NCBI RefSeq assembly: GCF_003469205.1
Contig: NZ_QSIN01000001.1
Coordinates: 124,001-188,000, forward strand
Origin: Collinsella sp. AM33-4BH
GTDB taxonomy: Bacteria; Actinomycetota; Coriobacteriia; Coriobacteriales; Coriobacteriaceae
Direction: 5' to 3'
DNA length: 64,000 nucleotides
Shown: one piece after another, positions 19,574 to 27,709 of the stretch
Position numbering within the stretch: the stretch's first letter is position 1
How the letters are laid out: each line of letters begins with the position of its first letter
Position numbers and translations under genes: made by a program
Notes under the pieces: generated by a model
Seen by the model: only the letters and a program-made list of their open reading frames with translations
Databases searched by the model: none
Told to the model about the DNA's origin: nothing

Positions 19574-19601
19574 CCCTTGATTATCAACCCTTGATTATCA
19601 A
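19574..19601. repeat. Tandem duplication of a 14-bp sequence
   Basis: CCCTTGATTATCAA is present twice without spacer, at the left edge of the GC-rich block. It may be a terminal motif of the decayed element. Confidence 0.8.
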
Positions 19602-19616
19602 CTTCATCCGAACACC

Positions 19617-19654
19617 TCCCACATTCATCCGCACATGTGCGGATGAATGTGGGA
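19617..19654. repeat. Perfect 38-bp palindrome
   Basis: The two halves are exact reverse complements with no spacer, centred on the CACATGTG core at 19635-19636. The half-site contains CATTCATCCGCAC. It precedes the frameshifted reading frame. It could be an operator, a terminator-like cruciform or a transposon end; there is no T-run. Confidence 0.9.
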
Positions 19655-19965
19655 ACCCGATACCCTGAGGGCCGAACCGGTTGGCCCCGGGGACTCGAAG
19701 GACGGCATGTCCGGAAAGAAGAAAAAGGGTTCCGAGAAGGCGACCCCGAGTATCTACGGCAGGCGCTCACCAGACACGAAAGGGACACGGTCCAGAAGAT
19801 GCTGGAGCTGGACGCCCGCGCGCCTCCAGGGCGATGCTCGGCGGCGATGCGGAGGCGCTGCTAGACGCCTACAGCCTGGAGGACGTGCCCATCGGAAGAC
19901 TCGACCTGACGCCGAGCCTCATCGAGAGGGCACGCGCAGAGAGGCGCGACGCCCCGCTGGCCTAG
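19637..19965 (+). pseudogene. Frameshifted GC-rich reading frame, product unknown
   Basis: Two adjoining frames show the GC-rich third positions of real coding sequence but are offset by one base near 19823. The first part reads DPEYLRQALTRHERDTVQKM and the second GGDAEALLDAYSLEDVPIGR, ending in a TAG at 19965. Together they would give about 100 residues of charged, helical protein. I do not recognise a family. No ribosome site is evident in front of the first frame, whose start codons lie inside the 38-bp palindrome. It is most likely cargo or a replication/transposition gene of the decayed element. Confidence 0.4.
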
Positions 19966-20311
19966 CCCAAAGGCAAAACGGAAGAGGCGGACCGACCGTC
20001 CGGCTGAGTCTGGAAAGAGGTGCCAGACTGAGGGCGGAGAATGGCCCCCGGACCTATCGAACACATATCCACCGTTCCTTCAACTGGGGAAACGGCGCCC
20101 CCGGGGTCCATGGGGGCCGCGGGGGCGTTCGGCTAGCCGCGGGTACGGACTGTCTGCGCAGTGTGTTCGGCTGAGATCGGAAATCAACCACGAATGGTGC
20201 ACACGGCATCGAGAACCCCGCAACAAACCTAGCCCTAGATTTCAAAGCTAGCAATCTTCCGAGTGTCAAACGGCATGGTTACGCCATGTCTCTCTAAGCG
20301 TAGGTGCACAA

Positions 20312-21256
20312 CTACGAGGTTTTCTCAAATGTTTTAATTGTAACCACACGCGCCATATTAATGACATTCATTAAATACGACTTAGAGCAAAATGGGATTT
20401 GAAGCAATTGGGAAATACCTTTTGCTCGATTACCAGAATGAATATTTCTCAACCCATTATTAAATAATGCATTTGCCTTTAGATAGTTCTCAGCTCGTCG
20501 CCGATCGAACCGCTCGGCGACGATTGTATCAATCTTATCGACATCCAGTGATCGGCCCTCTTTGAAAGCTGAACGTAAACACTGAGAAACAACGAACTGT
20601 TTATACAAATTGCTACGCGAAATGCTATTAACAGTCATTCTGTATCGAATGAGCGGCTCTGGAACATTTCCAATAGTGAACCCTTCCAGCTCGGCACGCA
20701 ACAGTAAGTCATAATCTTCTGCTAGCGGAACAGACCGATACCCCATTTCAAATACAGACCTTCTTCCAAACCAACTCGGATGAGGTACGCAATTTCTAAT
20801 CATAAGAGAACGCCTAACGCCTTCACTCGAACTTGGAATTGAATCAACGAGATATAATTGACTACCGTCTTCGTCAATGGCGTTCAAATAAGAACCCACT
20901 AGGTCAAGCTCATGTTCTTCAAGATACGACAACTGCCGTTCAATGCGCTGCGCCTCAGAAATGTCATCTGAGTCCATTCGGCAGATATACTGACCGCGTG
21001 AGACCTTGAACGCCCTTTCCAAAGATGCAGCAAGACCAAGATTGCGTTCATTTCTCACGAGGCAAATCCTACTGTCATGAGAGCTATAGTTTTGAGCAAT
21101 ATCGTAAAGTGTGTTGTCATCTGGATTATCAAAAACAACAACCACCTCGATTCGATGATAGGTCTGCTTTAAAATAGACGCTAGTGCCTCAGTAAAATCT
21201 TTGGCGCTCTCCCTATAACAAGGCATGAGCACTGAAACCAACTGTGAATCTGTCAA
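20312..21256 (-). CDS. Family 2 glycosyltransferase
   Basis: 314-aa GT2 with VSVLMPCYRESAKDFTEAL, a NPDDNT loop, the metal motif in YICRMDSDDISEAQR and PHPSWFGRRSVFEMGY, typical of single-domain capsule transferases (GT2, WfgS-like). The start is an unusual TTG at 21256, supported by a perfect GGAGG six bases upstream and absence of a nearby ATG. It diverges from the GT4 gene at 21293 with only 36 bases between, so each promoter must lie within that gap or inside the opposite gene. The downstream side is the decayed GC-rich block. AT-rich codon use. Confidence 0.9.
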   Translation of the reverse strand: MTDSQLVSVLMPCYRESAKDFTEALASILKQTYHRIEVVVVFDNPDDNTLYDIAQNYSSHDSRICLVRNERNLGLAASLERAFKVSRGQYICRMDSDDISEAQRIERQLSYLEEHELDLVGSYLNAIDEDGSQLYLVDSIPSSSEGVRRSLMIRNCVPHPSWFGRRSVFEMGYRSVPLAEDYDLLLRAELEGFTIGNVPEPLIRYRMTVNSISRSNLYKQFVVSQCLRSAFKEGRSLDVDKIDTIVAERFDRRRAENYLKANALFNNGLRNIHSGNRAKGISQLLQIPFCSKSYLMNVINMARVVTIKTFEKTS

Positions 21257-21292
21257 CTAAAACCTCCAACACCGCTGCGGGAGCAAACGCTA

Positions 21293-22390
21293 ATGAAAAC
21301 TACCGATAGTTTAATAGTCCTTCATGTGGCATATATTACAAGTGATTTCGCTTCTGGCGTGTCTACAGTGGTGCCTCAATACCTAAATGAGCAGTCAGAA
21401 ATAAAGGACATGAATATAGCTCTATTAAATCTTACAAACTACAGACCTAAAGATGCGAAATATCCCGTCTTCTATCAGTCATGCATAGAAAAACTTCCTG
21501 AACCGTTTTGCAATCCGTCACTCGTAATATTTCATGAGATATATAGGCCAGATCACATTAAACTAAGCCATTGGCTCAGAAGACGTGCGATCCCATACAT
21601 CATCACACCACATGGGTCTCTAACATATGTGGCGCAAGAACAGCATCATTTAGCTAAACAATTGCTTAATGTTTTCTTCTATAACGGCTTTATTCGCAAT
21701 GCTGATTGTATCCATTTTCTATCGGAAAAAGAGGCGATGAGTTCAAACGGCTTTAAACATAGGAAAGCAAGCATTATTCCAAATGGTGTTAGCATCCCAA
21801 AAGCCAAAGCCTCAAACTTAGACAGCCGCATCGCGCTTTTTATTGGCCGCCTAGATATAGAGGTCAAAGGTCTTGATCTACTGATCAAAAGTCTGCCACT
21901 AATTGCTGATGAGCTAAGAGGGCTCGGAGCAAAAATCTACATCTACGGTCCAGACGAAGATGGGTCTATGGCCAAACTGGAACTACTTATTGCCGACAAT
22001 CAAGTATCCGATATTGTTTTATTAAATGGTCCAGTTAATGGTCAATCTAAAGCGGACGCTTTTCTCCAATCGCAGTTTTATATCCAACTTTCACGCACTG
22101 AAGGTTTCCCGACGTCTGTTTTGGAAGCACTAGCATATGGCCTCCCAATTATTGTTACCGAGGGAACCACATGGAAAGAAACAGCGAACAATAAAGGAAT
22201 TGGAATCGGTGTAGAATCTGATCTCGAAGCCATTTCTAAAGCAATTCTCACGCTGTTCAATGACGATGAACTTCGTTGTAAACTTGCAACTGCAGCTAGA
22301 AAGTATGCAATTGAACACTTTCAATGGAAGGCCATTGCCAAGCGTCAATTTATTTTATACAGGGACATTGTAAACGGGCTTTCTAACTAA
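21293..22390 (+). CDS. Family 4 glycosyltransferase (GT-B)
   Basis: 365-aa retaining-type GT4 enzyme. It has an N-terminal acceptor domain with ASGVSTVVPQYL, the linker IIPNGVSIP, and a C-terminal donor domain with ALFIGRLDIEVKGLDLLIKS and the EGFPTSVLEALAYGLPIIVT signature that includes the EX7E glutamates. A GGGAG-like ribosome site precedes ATG 21293. The following GT2 begins 33 bases after the stop, so the two form a short plus-strand operon inside an otherwise minus-strand region. The donor sugar is not predictable. Confidence 0.92.
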   Translation: MKTTDSLIVLHVAYITSDFASGVSTVVPQYLNEQSEIKDMNIALLNLTNYRPKDAKYPVFYQSCIEKLPEPFCNPSLVIFHEIYRPDHIKLSHWLRRRAIPYIITPHGSLTYVAQEQHHLAKQLLNVFFYNGFIRNADCIHFLSEKEAMSSNGFKHRKASIIPNGVSIPKAKASNLDSRIALFIGRLDIEVKGLDLLIKSLPLIADELRGLGAKIYIYGPDEDGSMAKLELLIADNQVSDIVLLNGPVNGQSKADAFLQSQFYIQLSRTEGFPTSVLEALAYGLPIIVTEGTTWKETANNKGIGIGVESDLEAISKAILTLFNDDELRCKLATAARKYAIEHFQWKAIAKRQFILYRDIVNGLSN

Positions 22391-22423
22391 CCATCTTGTT
22401 CTTCCAATACGGAAAGGGACTAA

Positions 22424-23440
22424 ATGCTGTTTTCAATTATTATCCCTGCATATAATGCGGCATCCAGTTTGCCGGAAACGCTATCATCCATCTACCAACA
22501 AACATATGACGGCTATGAAATTATCCTCATTAATGATGGATCAGCAGACGCTACTGAAAGTGTCTGCAAAGTGTTTTGTGAATCTCACAACAATACTCAT
22601 TACGTTAGACAAAATAATATGGGCGTATATGAGGCCAGGCGAAAAGGCGCGGAGATAAGCGCCGGAGATTACCTGGTCTTTGTTGATGCGGATGATTCTT
22701 TGCGCTTCGATACCCTATCTATTCTTGCTCGCGAAATCGATAAGTGCAATCCAGACATAATCTGTTTCAGCTATACAAGAAACCCAGACTATTCAAACGA
22801 TCCGTTTATCAATCCCGCCCTTCCGTCTGGCATCTATGAAGGTGACGATCTCGACGAAGTCAAAAAATGTTTGGCGCGAGGGAAACTCAATTCAATTTGG
22901 GGAAAGGCAATCAAAAGAAACTGTCTGATTGACGATTTAAGCAATACCGATACAAAGAGAATCGATTTTGCAGAAGATTTTCTGCAAATGATACCCATAG
23001 TCGATTCAGCCAGATCGGTTTTACAAATAAGTGATGCGCTGTATTATTACAATTGTCAAAACGGACAAAGTGCAACACACAGCTATAAGGAAAAACAGCT
23101 TTCAGATTTAACCTTCGTCACCTCAAGCCTAGTGAAAATCGCCGCTCGTTGGGGAGAAGAAACAGAAAGGCTGGCATGGAAAACAAGAACGGAACAGTAT
23201 CTTTATCTCCTATCGATCAACGAGCTCAGTGACAATATTGAGACCAAAAAACGTAACTTTGTTTCAATTTCAGAGGCCTTATTTAATCCCTCAATTAAAG
23301 CTGATGTCCCTTGCAGCACCTACAGACCTGACAGCTATTTACTGTTCCTTGCGGCAAAGAATAAGCACTATTTGTTATCTCGAGTAGTAATACGCTGTTG
23401 TGAACAGCTAAAACTATTGATACTGAAAATCTTGAGCTAA
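22424..23440 (+). CDS. Family 2 glycosyltransferase
   Basis: 338-aa GT2 with FSIIIPAYNAASSLPETLSS, INDGSADAT, the VDADDSLRFD metal motif and a later EDFLQMIPIVDSA block typical of CpsI/EpsJ-like capsule transferases. The start ATG follows GGAAAGGGA. It is the second gene of the two-gene plus-strand unit and is convergent with the flippase gene, with a hairpin in the 146-base gap. AT-rich composition matches other variable genes of the locus. Confidence 0.9.
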   Translation: MLFSIIIPAYNAASSLPETLSSIYQQTYDGYEIILINDGSADATESVCKVFCESHNNTHYVRQNNMGVYEARRKGAEISAGDYLVFVDADDSLRFDTLSILAREIDKCNPDIICFSYTRNPDYSNDPFINPALPSGIYEGDDLDEVKKCLARGKLNSIWGKAIKRNCLIDDLSNTDTKRIDFAEDFLQMIPIVDSARSVLQISDALYYYNCQNGQSATHSYKEKQLSDLTFVTSSLVKIAARWGEETERLAWKTRTEQYLYLLSINELSDNIETKKRNFVSISEALFNPSIKADVPCSTYRPDSYLLFLAAKNKHYLLSRVVIRCCEQLKLLILKILS

Positions 23441-23485
23441 TCGCCCTGTTGTCATCGCTCATTTTTCCTGGCACCGAGTAGTTAA

Positions 23486-23534
23486 ACCAACCGACTTAGC
23501 CTTCGATAATCAAATGTCAGGCAAGCCGGTTGGT
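23486..23534. terminator. Hairpin between convergent GT2 and flippase genes
   Basis: ACCAACCG at 23486-23493 pairs with CGGTTGGT at 23527-23534, and the stem extends inward with one mismatch and one bulge through CTT/AAG and GCC/GGC. There is no strong T-run, so it is a candidate terminator or a protective 3' hairpin. Confidence 0.5.
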
Positions 23535-23586
23535 CATAAAAGTAATGAAAGAACATTAGGCTATTCTGCTTAACAAGCGTCACAGA

Positions 23587-25137
23587 TTATCGCTTGATAA
23601 ATGCAGATATGCTCGTCTTTTCGGATTCGTTTAGCCCAAACATCAAAACCAAGAAGAAATAGATAAAGAAATAAATTATTGCTGACACCAAAACCACCAC
23701 AAGGCCAGATAAAAGGCTTTTAATTAGGTTATAGAGCAGCAGCAAAGCCCCCGTACCGGCAATAACCAAGACGGAAAGTTTGGCAATTTCAAGCCAAAAT
23801 TTCTTTATGTTCAACCCAAGCTTTTCAGAATAATACCAATTCATACAGAAACCGTTACCTATAACCATAGCGATGGCTGTTGAAACTGCTGCGCCCACTA
23901 TGCCCATAAGCTTGAGCAATATAATCGTCACGACCACGTTGACAAGCGCAATCGCAAGATACATATACCCCCTATACAGGTAAACATTCGCAACCTGCAT
24001 TATGGTAAGTCCCAGGTTCTGAATTAAGTCAATGGTAAATGGAACCATTACGATCAAGGCGATATAGAAAGCGTCTATATAGTCCTTACCAGCCCAAATA
24101 ATGATGAAATCTTTCCCCAGAACAATAAATAAACTAAGAACAAATCCGCAGACGATAAAGGAAATGCGACCGACTTTAATGAAGAGATCCGAAATTTCAG
24201 ACATATCCTTATTCTGGCAATACAGTTCTGAAACTCGAGGAAGAAAAACTGATGAGGCTGCCGTACCGATTGTCATATAAATCGTGTAGATTTGAGATCC
24301 GACAGAATATACCGCAACGGCGGCAGCACCAAAATAATAGCCGACAATTAATTGATCGGTTTTCCAGAAAATCTGGTCAGCAATCGTCACCAATACAATC
24401 GCGCCGCTAAAAAATAGCAATCCTTTAGCCAGTTTCATGTCCCAGCCATGATATCTGAAACTAATGTGCAGATTATATTTAGCAAACAAACGCTGACTCA
24501 CCGCGCACAACACATTTGTAACAAGCACAACTAAACATACGGCTAATGCATTCTTAAAAATTGTCGTAAGTCCATACACTATGAAAGGCTGAGCTATTAG
24601 GGCGGCCAATTGCGAGCCCTTCAAAAAAACGAACCTTTCATTAGCAGTTATCGCCGCAACGCTAATAGTGTTGTTCATGATAACAATTGTGTTGATCCCT
24701 AATACAACAAGCATTGCGGAACACTCATCAAGCTGTGAGTTTGTAAAACTGGCTGAATATACAAACCGAACAACCACGGCGAGAACGCAACTTATTAGCA
24801 TCACGAACACAGATAGGACCCAGTACAGACGCCTAGCTATTGCGAGAGTATTCTCCATTAAGTCATTTTTGCCCTCTGCCATATACTTGCAATAAAAACG
24901 CCCAACACCGGCAGACAAAATCCCATTAATGGAAACTATATAAGACATGATAGAGCCTATCAATTGATAGAGTCCATATTCGTCTTGTCCAATGTTTTGC
25001 AACAACATCGGAACATATACAAAGCCGACTAAAGCCTGAGCCAGTATATAACCATATGTAATTATTATGCCAGTAAGTCTTCTGCTTGCGCTACTTATCA
25101 GAATCACCGTTTCACAATTAGTTGCTTCAAATACCAT
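23587..25137 (-). CDS. Wzx-type lipid-linked oligosaccharide flippase
   Basis: 516-aa membrane protein of the MATE/polysaccharide-transporter superfamily that flips undecaprenyl-linked repeat units. About 12-14 hydrophobic segments are visible, with family-like blocks GYGYILAQALVGFVYVPMLL near the N-terminus, FWKTDQLIVGYYFG and the C-terminal GAAVSTAIAMVIGN. The ATG at 25137 has no ribosome site; a GTG about 14 codons further in is an alternative start. It follows the NlpC-like hydrolase gene by 15 bases and is co-oriented. Its presence with an ABC exporter permease implies two export routes in the same locus. Confidence 0.88.
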   Translation of the reverse strand: MVFEATNCETVILISSASRRLTGIIITYGYILAQALVGFVYVPMLLQNIGQDEYGLYQLIGSIMSYIVSINGILSAGVGRFYCKYMAEGKNDLMENTLAIARRLYWVLSVFVMLISCVLAVVVRFVYSASFTNSQLDECSAMLVVLGINTIVIMNNTISVAAITANERFVFLKGSQLAALIAQPFIVYGLTTIFKNALAVCLVVLVTNVLCAVSQRLFAKYNLHISFRYHGWDMKLAKGLLFFSGAIVLVTIADQIFWKTDQLIVGYYFGAAAVAVYSVGSQIYTIYMTIGTAASSVFLPRVSELYCQNKDMSEISDLFIKVGRISFIVCGFVLSLFIVLGKDFIIIWAGKDYIDAFYIALIVMVPFTIDLIQNLGLTIMQVANVYLYRGYMYLAIALVNVVVTIILLKLMGIVGAAVSTAIAMVIGNGFCMNWYYSEKLGLNIKKFWLEIAKLSVLVIAGTGALLLLYNLIKSLLSGLVVVLVSAIIYFFIYFFLVLMFGLNESEKTSISAFIKR

Positions 25138-25152
25138 TCAGAAATTAAAGCA

Positions 25153-27582
25153 CTATTTAATCAGAACAACCGATTGCCGAACCTCTCCTTTGTTCGCATT
25201 GTTAAAACAGGGTCCGATTAAATTCCCAGGCAGAATTTGATGCCACATTTTATTGTCATGCGGATTATCTCCCCAGAAGAACCCAATATGACAGTCGATT
25301 GATCCGTCAGTCTTAAAGAAGATAATATCTCCCTTTTGAGCATAACCACTATTTAGCATATCTTGGACAGTACGGAACTCATACATTTTGCATCCCAAAT
25401 CTCGAGCATAGCCATACCATCTCCAAGCGTTAATATAGCCGCCACCGCCTGGCCCCCCAGCCCAAGGAGAGTGATTATTATTCTGCGCAATACGATTGAC
25501 ATCGCCACCAACCGCAGCATAAGCATGGGCCACGAAGCCAGTGCAATTCATGCCAGTATAGCCATCCCATCTCGGGGCACCTTTTGGGTAAAGGCAACTA
25601 TCATAGGAGAAGCCACCGGAATATCTCGTTCCTAAATAATAGCCATCAAATTGATGCGTCGTAAGCCAAGTGACGAGTCCAATACGACTAACCCCCAAAA
25701 CCGTTGAGCTGCCAAATGGGCTGTAGTAAATCTGAGTCGACTTCGACTGGAGAGTGCCATCAGGAAGCAAGACATCGCAGTAAAGATCGTAATAACCATC
25801 TTGCAATCCAAGTGCAGAGGGATTGAAATAAGCGTCATTCACACTGGAAAATTCTTTTAGAACACCCCATTTACTCCAGTCGGACTTGGCCCAAACAAAT
25901 TTAAACTGAAATTGTCCAGATTTTTCAGCTGCAAGCGTTCCCAAATCAGCTCGAACTCCCCAAGAATTATTGCCATCAGTCGAAATTGCAGTAATCCTCG
26001 AGAAATCCCAACAGCTAATGATTGTTCTTTTTGTTTGGACAACTCCATCTGACCCCGAAACGTCACAGATCAATTCATAGTCTCCGGCGTCTTTTGGAGC
26101 CCATTGCAAGTGTGAACTTGTGCCCTGTTGAGCAACGCCCCAGTCAGCCCAATTATTCTTATTCCAGACGAACTTATACTGCAAGTAATTAGTATCACCC
26201 GAGCATCTAGCATCGATCTCAGTGCTTTCATTAGGCCTGACAAGCGTTGCAGAAGAACTCAGGGACTCGTAATTCCACTTCTCGGAGCCAATCGAGCATT
26301 CAGTCTTCGAGGTCATCGTCTGATCGTTGGCCTCATCAATAACATCAACAAAAACGGTGACAGCGCCAGATTTATCGACTCTCCAGTCAATTGAGGATTT
26401 ACCTCTGCCGGAGTCAATCACACCCCATTCAGCCCAGTTGTTCCGCATCCAAACATATTTGTATGAAATCTGATTATTCTTTCGGATGGTAATCCGAGGT
26501 GTAATTGAAAGCGTATCCCCTACGCACAAATTGGATGAATCAGATTTCAAATCTATTGAAGTGAAGTTAGATAGATTTCTCTCCACCCTGACGGGGAACC
26601 TCCAGGTCCTCACGTTGCCGGCCGAATCGACGGCGTCGACCAAGATGTTGACGTCGCCGGCGACCTCCGGCACCCAATCGCAGGAGGCCTCGGGCCCGAG
26701 CTGGCGGATGGTGCCCCACCTGGACCAGCCGCCCTGCTCCCAGACGAACTTATAGCGGACCGAGCCCGAGTTGCCGGACGCGGTCAGGCCGAGCGAGCAG
26801 CGGTCGCCCAGGAGAGGAGACCCGCCATCGGACGCCTTGGCCGAGAGGCCGTCGACAGAGTAGTCCTCTGAGATGCGAACGGGGAGTCTTGACGTCGACG
26901 TGAGCCCGCCGACCGTGACGTCGGCATAGAGAGTATAGGAGCCGGAAGACGGGGGCGTCCAGGTACAGGCGGCGGACTCAGATGCTGCCTGGATGACGCC
27001 CCACTTGGACCATGAGCCCCGTTCCCAAAGGAATTTAATCTTTGCGCCGGGAGCCGCGGCGGCGGAGATATCGACCTTCATTCCGCCGCTCCACTCGAGC
27101 GTATCCCCGCCGCTCACGGAAAGGCGACAGGCATCCACCCTGACGGGGAACCTCCAGGTCCTCACGTTGCCGGCCGAATCGACGGCGTCGACCAAGATGT
27201 TGACGTCGCCGGCGACCTCCGGCACCCAATCGCAGGAGGCCTCGGGCCCGAGCTGGCGGATGGTGCCCCACCTGGACCAGCCGCCCTGCTCCCAGACGAA
27301 CTTATAGCGGACCGAGCCCGAGTTGCCGGACGCGGTCAGGCCGAGCGAGCAGCGGTCGCCCAGGAGAGGAGACCCGCCATCGGACGCCTTGGCCGAGAGG
27401 CCGTCGACGGAGTAGTCCTCTGAAACCGGCGAAGTTGCACTTAAATCATCGGCCCGTGTTGAATCTTCAATCTGTGATGGAGACAGGCCCGCTTCACTCA
27501 AACCAAAGCAAGGAGTTACGGCCAAACAGAAATAAAAGAAGAAAAAAGCGACACGGACAGCCTTACTTCTAAAGAAATGCAT
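25153..27582 (-). CDS. Secreted NlpC/P60-like hydrolase with six tryptophan-rich modules
   Basis: 809-aa secreted protein: a signal peptide (AFFFFYFCLAVTPCFG), then six modules of about 90 residues with the pattern YKFVWxxxxWxxWG...W.P...G.Y, and a C-terminal cysteine-peptidase-like domain from about residue 655. That domain has the catalytic-type MNCTGFVAHAYAAVGGD cysteine and the CHIGFFWG histidine, as in NlpC/P60 or CHAP wall peptidases. The modules resemble triple-tyrosine/Ig-like repeats that may bind wall glycan. Modules 1 and 3 are almost identical at the DNA level. The same module occurs in the amidase encoded just upstream, so both enzymes probably recognise the same surface polymer. 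Confidence 0.8.
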   Translation of the reverse strand: MHFFRSKAVRVAFFFFYFCLAVTPCFGLSEAGLSPSQIEDSTRADDLSATSPVSEDYSVDGLSAKASDGGSPLLGDRCSLGLTASGNSGSVRYKFVWEQGGWSRWGTIRQLGPEASCDWVPEVAGDVNILVDAVDSAGNVRTWRFPVRVDACRLSVSGGDTLEWSGGMKVDISAAAAPGAKIKFLWERGSWSKWGVIQAASESAACTWTPPSSGSYTLYADVTVGGLTSTSRLPVRISEDYSVDGLSAKASDGGSPLLGDRCSLGLTASGNSGSVRYKFVWEQGGWSRWGTIRQLGPEASCDWVPEVAGDVNILVDAVDSAGNVRTWRFPVRVERNLSNFTSIDLKSDSSNLCVGDTLSITPRITIRKNNQISYKYVWMRNNWAEWGVIDSGRGKSSIDWRVDKSGAVTVFVDVIDEANDQTMTSKTECSIGSEKWNYESLSSSATLVRPNESTEIDARCSGDTNYLQYKFVWNKNNWADWGVAQQGTSSHLQWAPKDAGDYELICDVSGSDGVVQTKRTIISCWDFSRITAISTDGNNSWGVRADLGTLAAEKSGQFQFKFVWAKSDWSKWGVLKEFSSVNDAYFNPSALGLQDGYYDLYCDVLLPDGTLQSKSTQIYYSPFGSSTVLGVSRIGLVTWLTTHQFDGYYLGTRYSGGFSYDSCLYPKGAPRWDGYTGMNCTGFVAHAYAAVGGDVNRIAQNNNHSPWAGGPGGGGYINAWRWYGYARDLGCKMYEFRTVQDMLNSGYAQKGDIIFFKTDGSIDCHIGFFWGDNPHDNKMWHQILPGNLIGPCFNNANKGEVRQSVVLIK
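26582..26872. repeat. 291-bp direct repeat, copy A (module 3 of the 809-aa hydrolase)
   Basis: Nearly identical (one visible difference) to 27134-27424, 552 bp away and in the same frame. The sequence is much more GC-rich than the neighbouring modules 4-6 of the same gene, which suggests recent duplication or conversion. Confidence 0.85.
27134..27424. repeat. 291-bp direct repeat, copy B (module 1 of the 809-aa hydrolase)
   Basis: Partner of the copy at 26582-26872. Encodes the module beginning SEDYSVDGLSAKASDGG. Confidence 0.85.
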
Positions 27583-27662
27583 ATAGAACCTCCCCGATAG
27601 TTCACTCCAACATTATATTGCTAGCAAGTAACAATTTAAGGCCAAGATTTACCATACAAGTA

Positions 27663-27691
27663 AGGTCGACTACAACCAGCGCAGTCGACCT
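27663..27691. terminator. Hairpin downstream of the amidase gene
   Basis: AGGTCGACT at 27663-27671 and AGTCGACCT at 27683-27691 form a perfect 9-bp stem with an 11-base loop in the gap between the two hydrolase genes. The following minus-strand sequence (TACTTGT) is only weakly T-rich, so termination may be partial. Confidence 0.55.
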
Positions 27692-27709
27692 AGAGAATTC
27701 ATATTGATA

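Larger units (their letters stand above)
19562..20202. mobile_element. Decayed mobile-element-like block flanked by 13-bp direct repeats
   Basis: ACGAATGGTGCAC occurs at 19562-19574 and again at 20190-20202. Just inside, the left end reads CCTTGATTATC and the inverted right end GGTTGATTTCC, a weak terminal inverted match. The interior is GC-rich, unlike the AT-rich genes on both sides, and contains a frameshifted reading frame and a 38-bp palindrome. No transposase domain is recognisable. The direct repeats fit a target duplication of a decayed or non-autonomous element, but this is inference. Confidence 0.45.
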
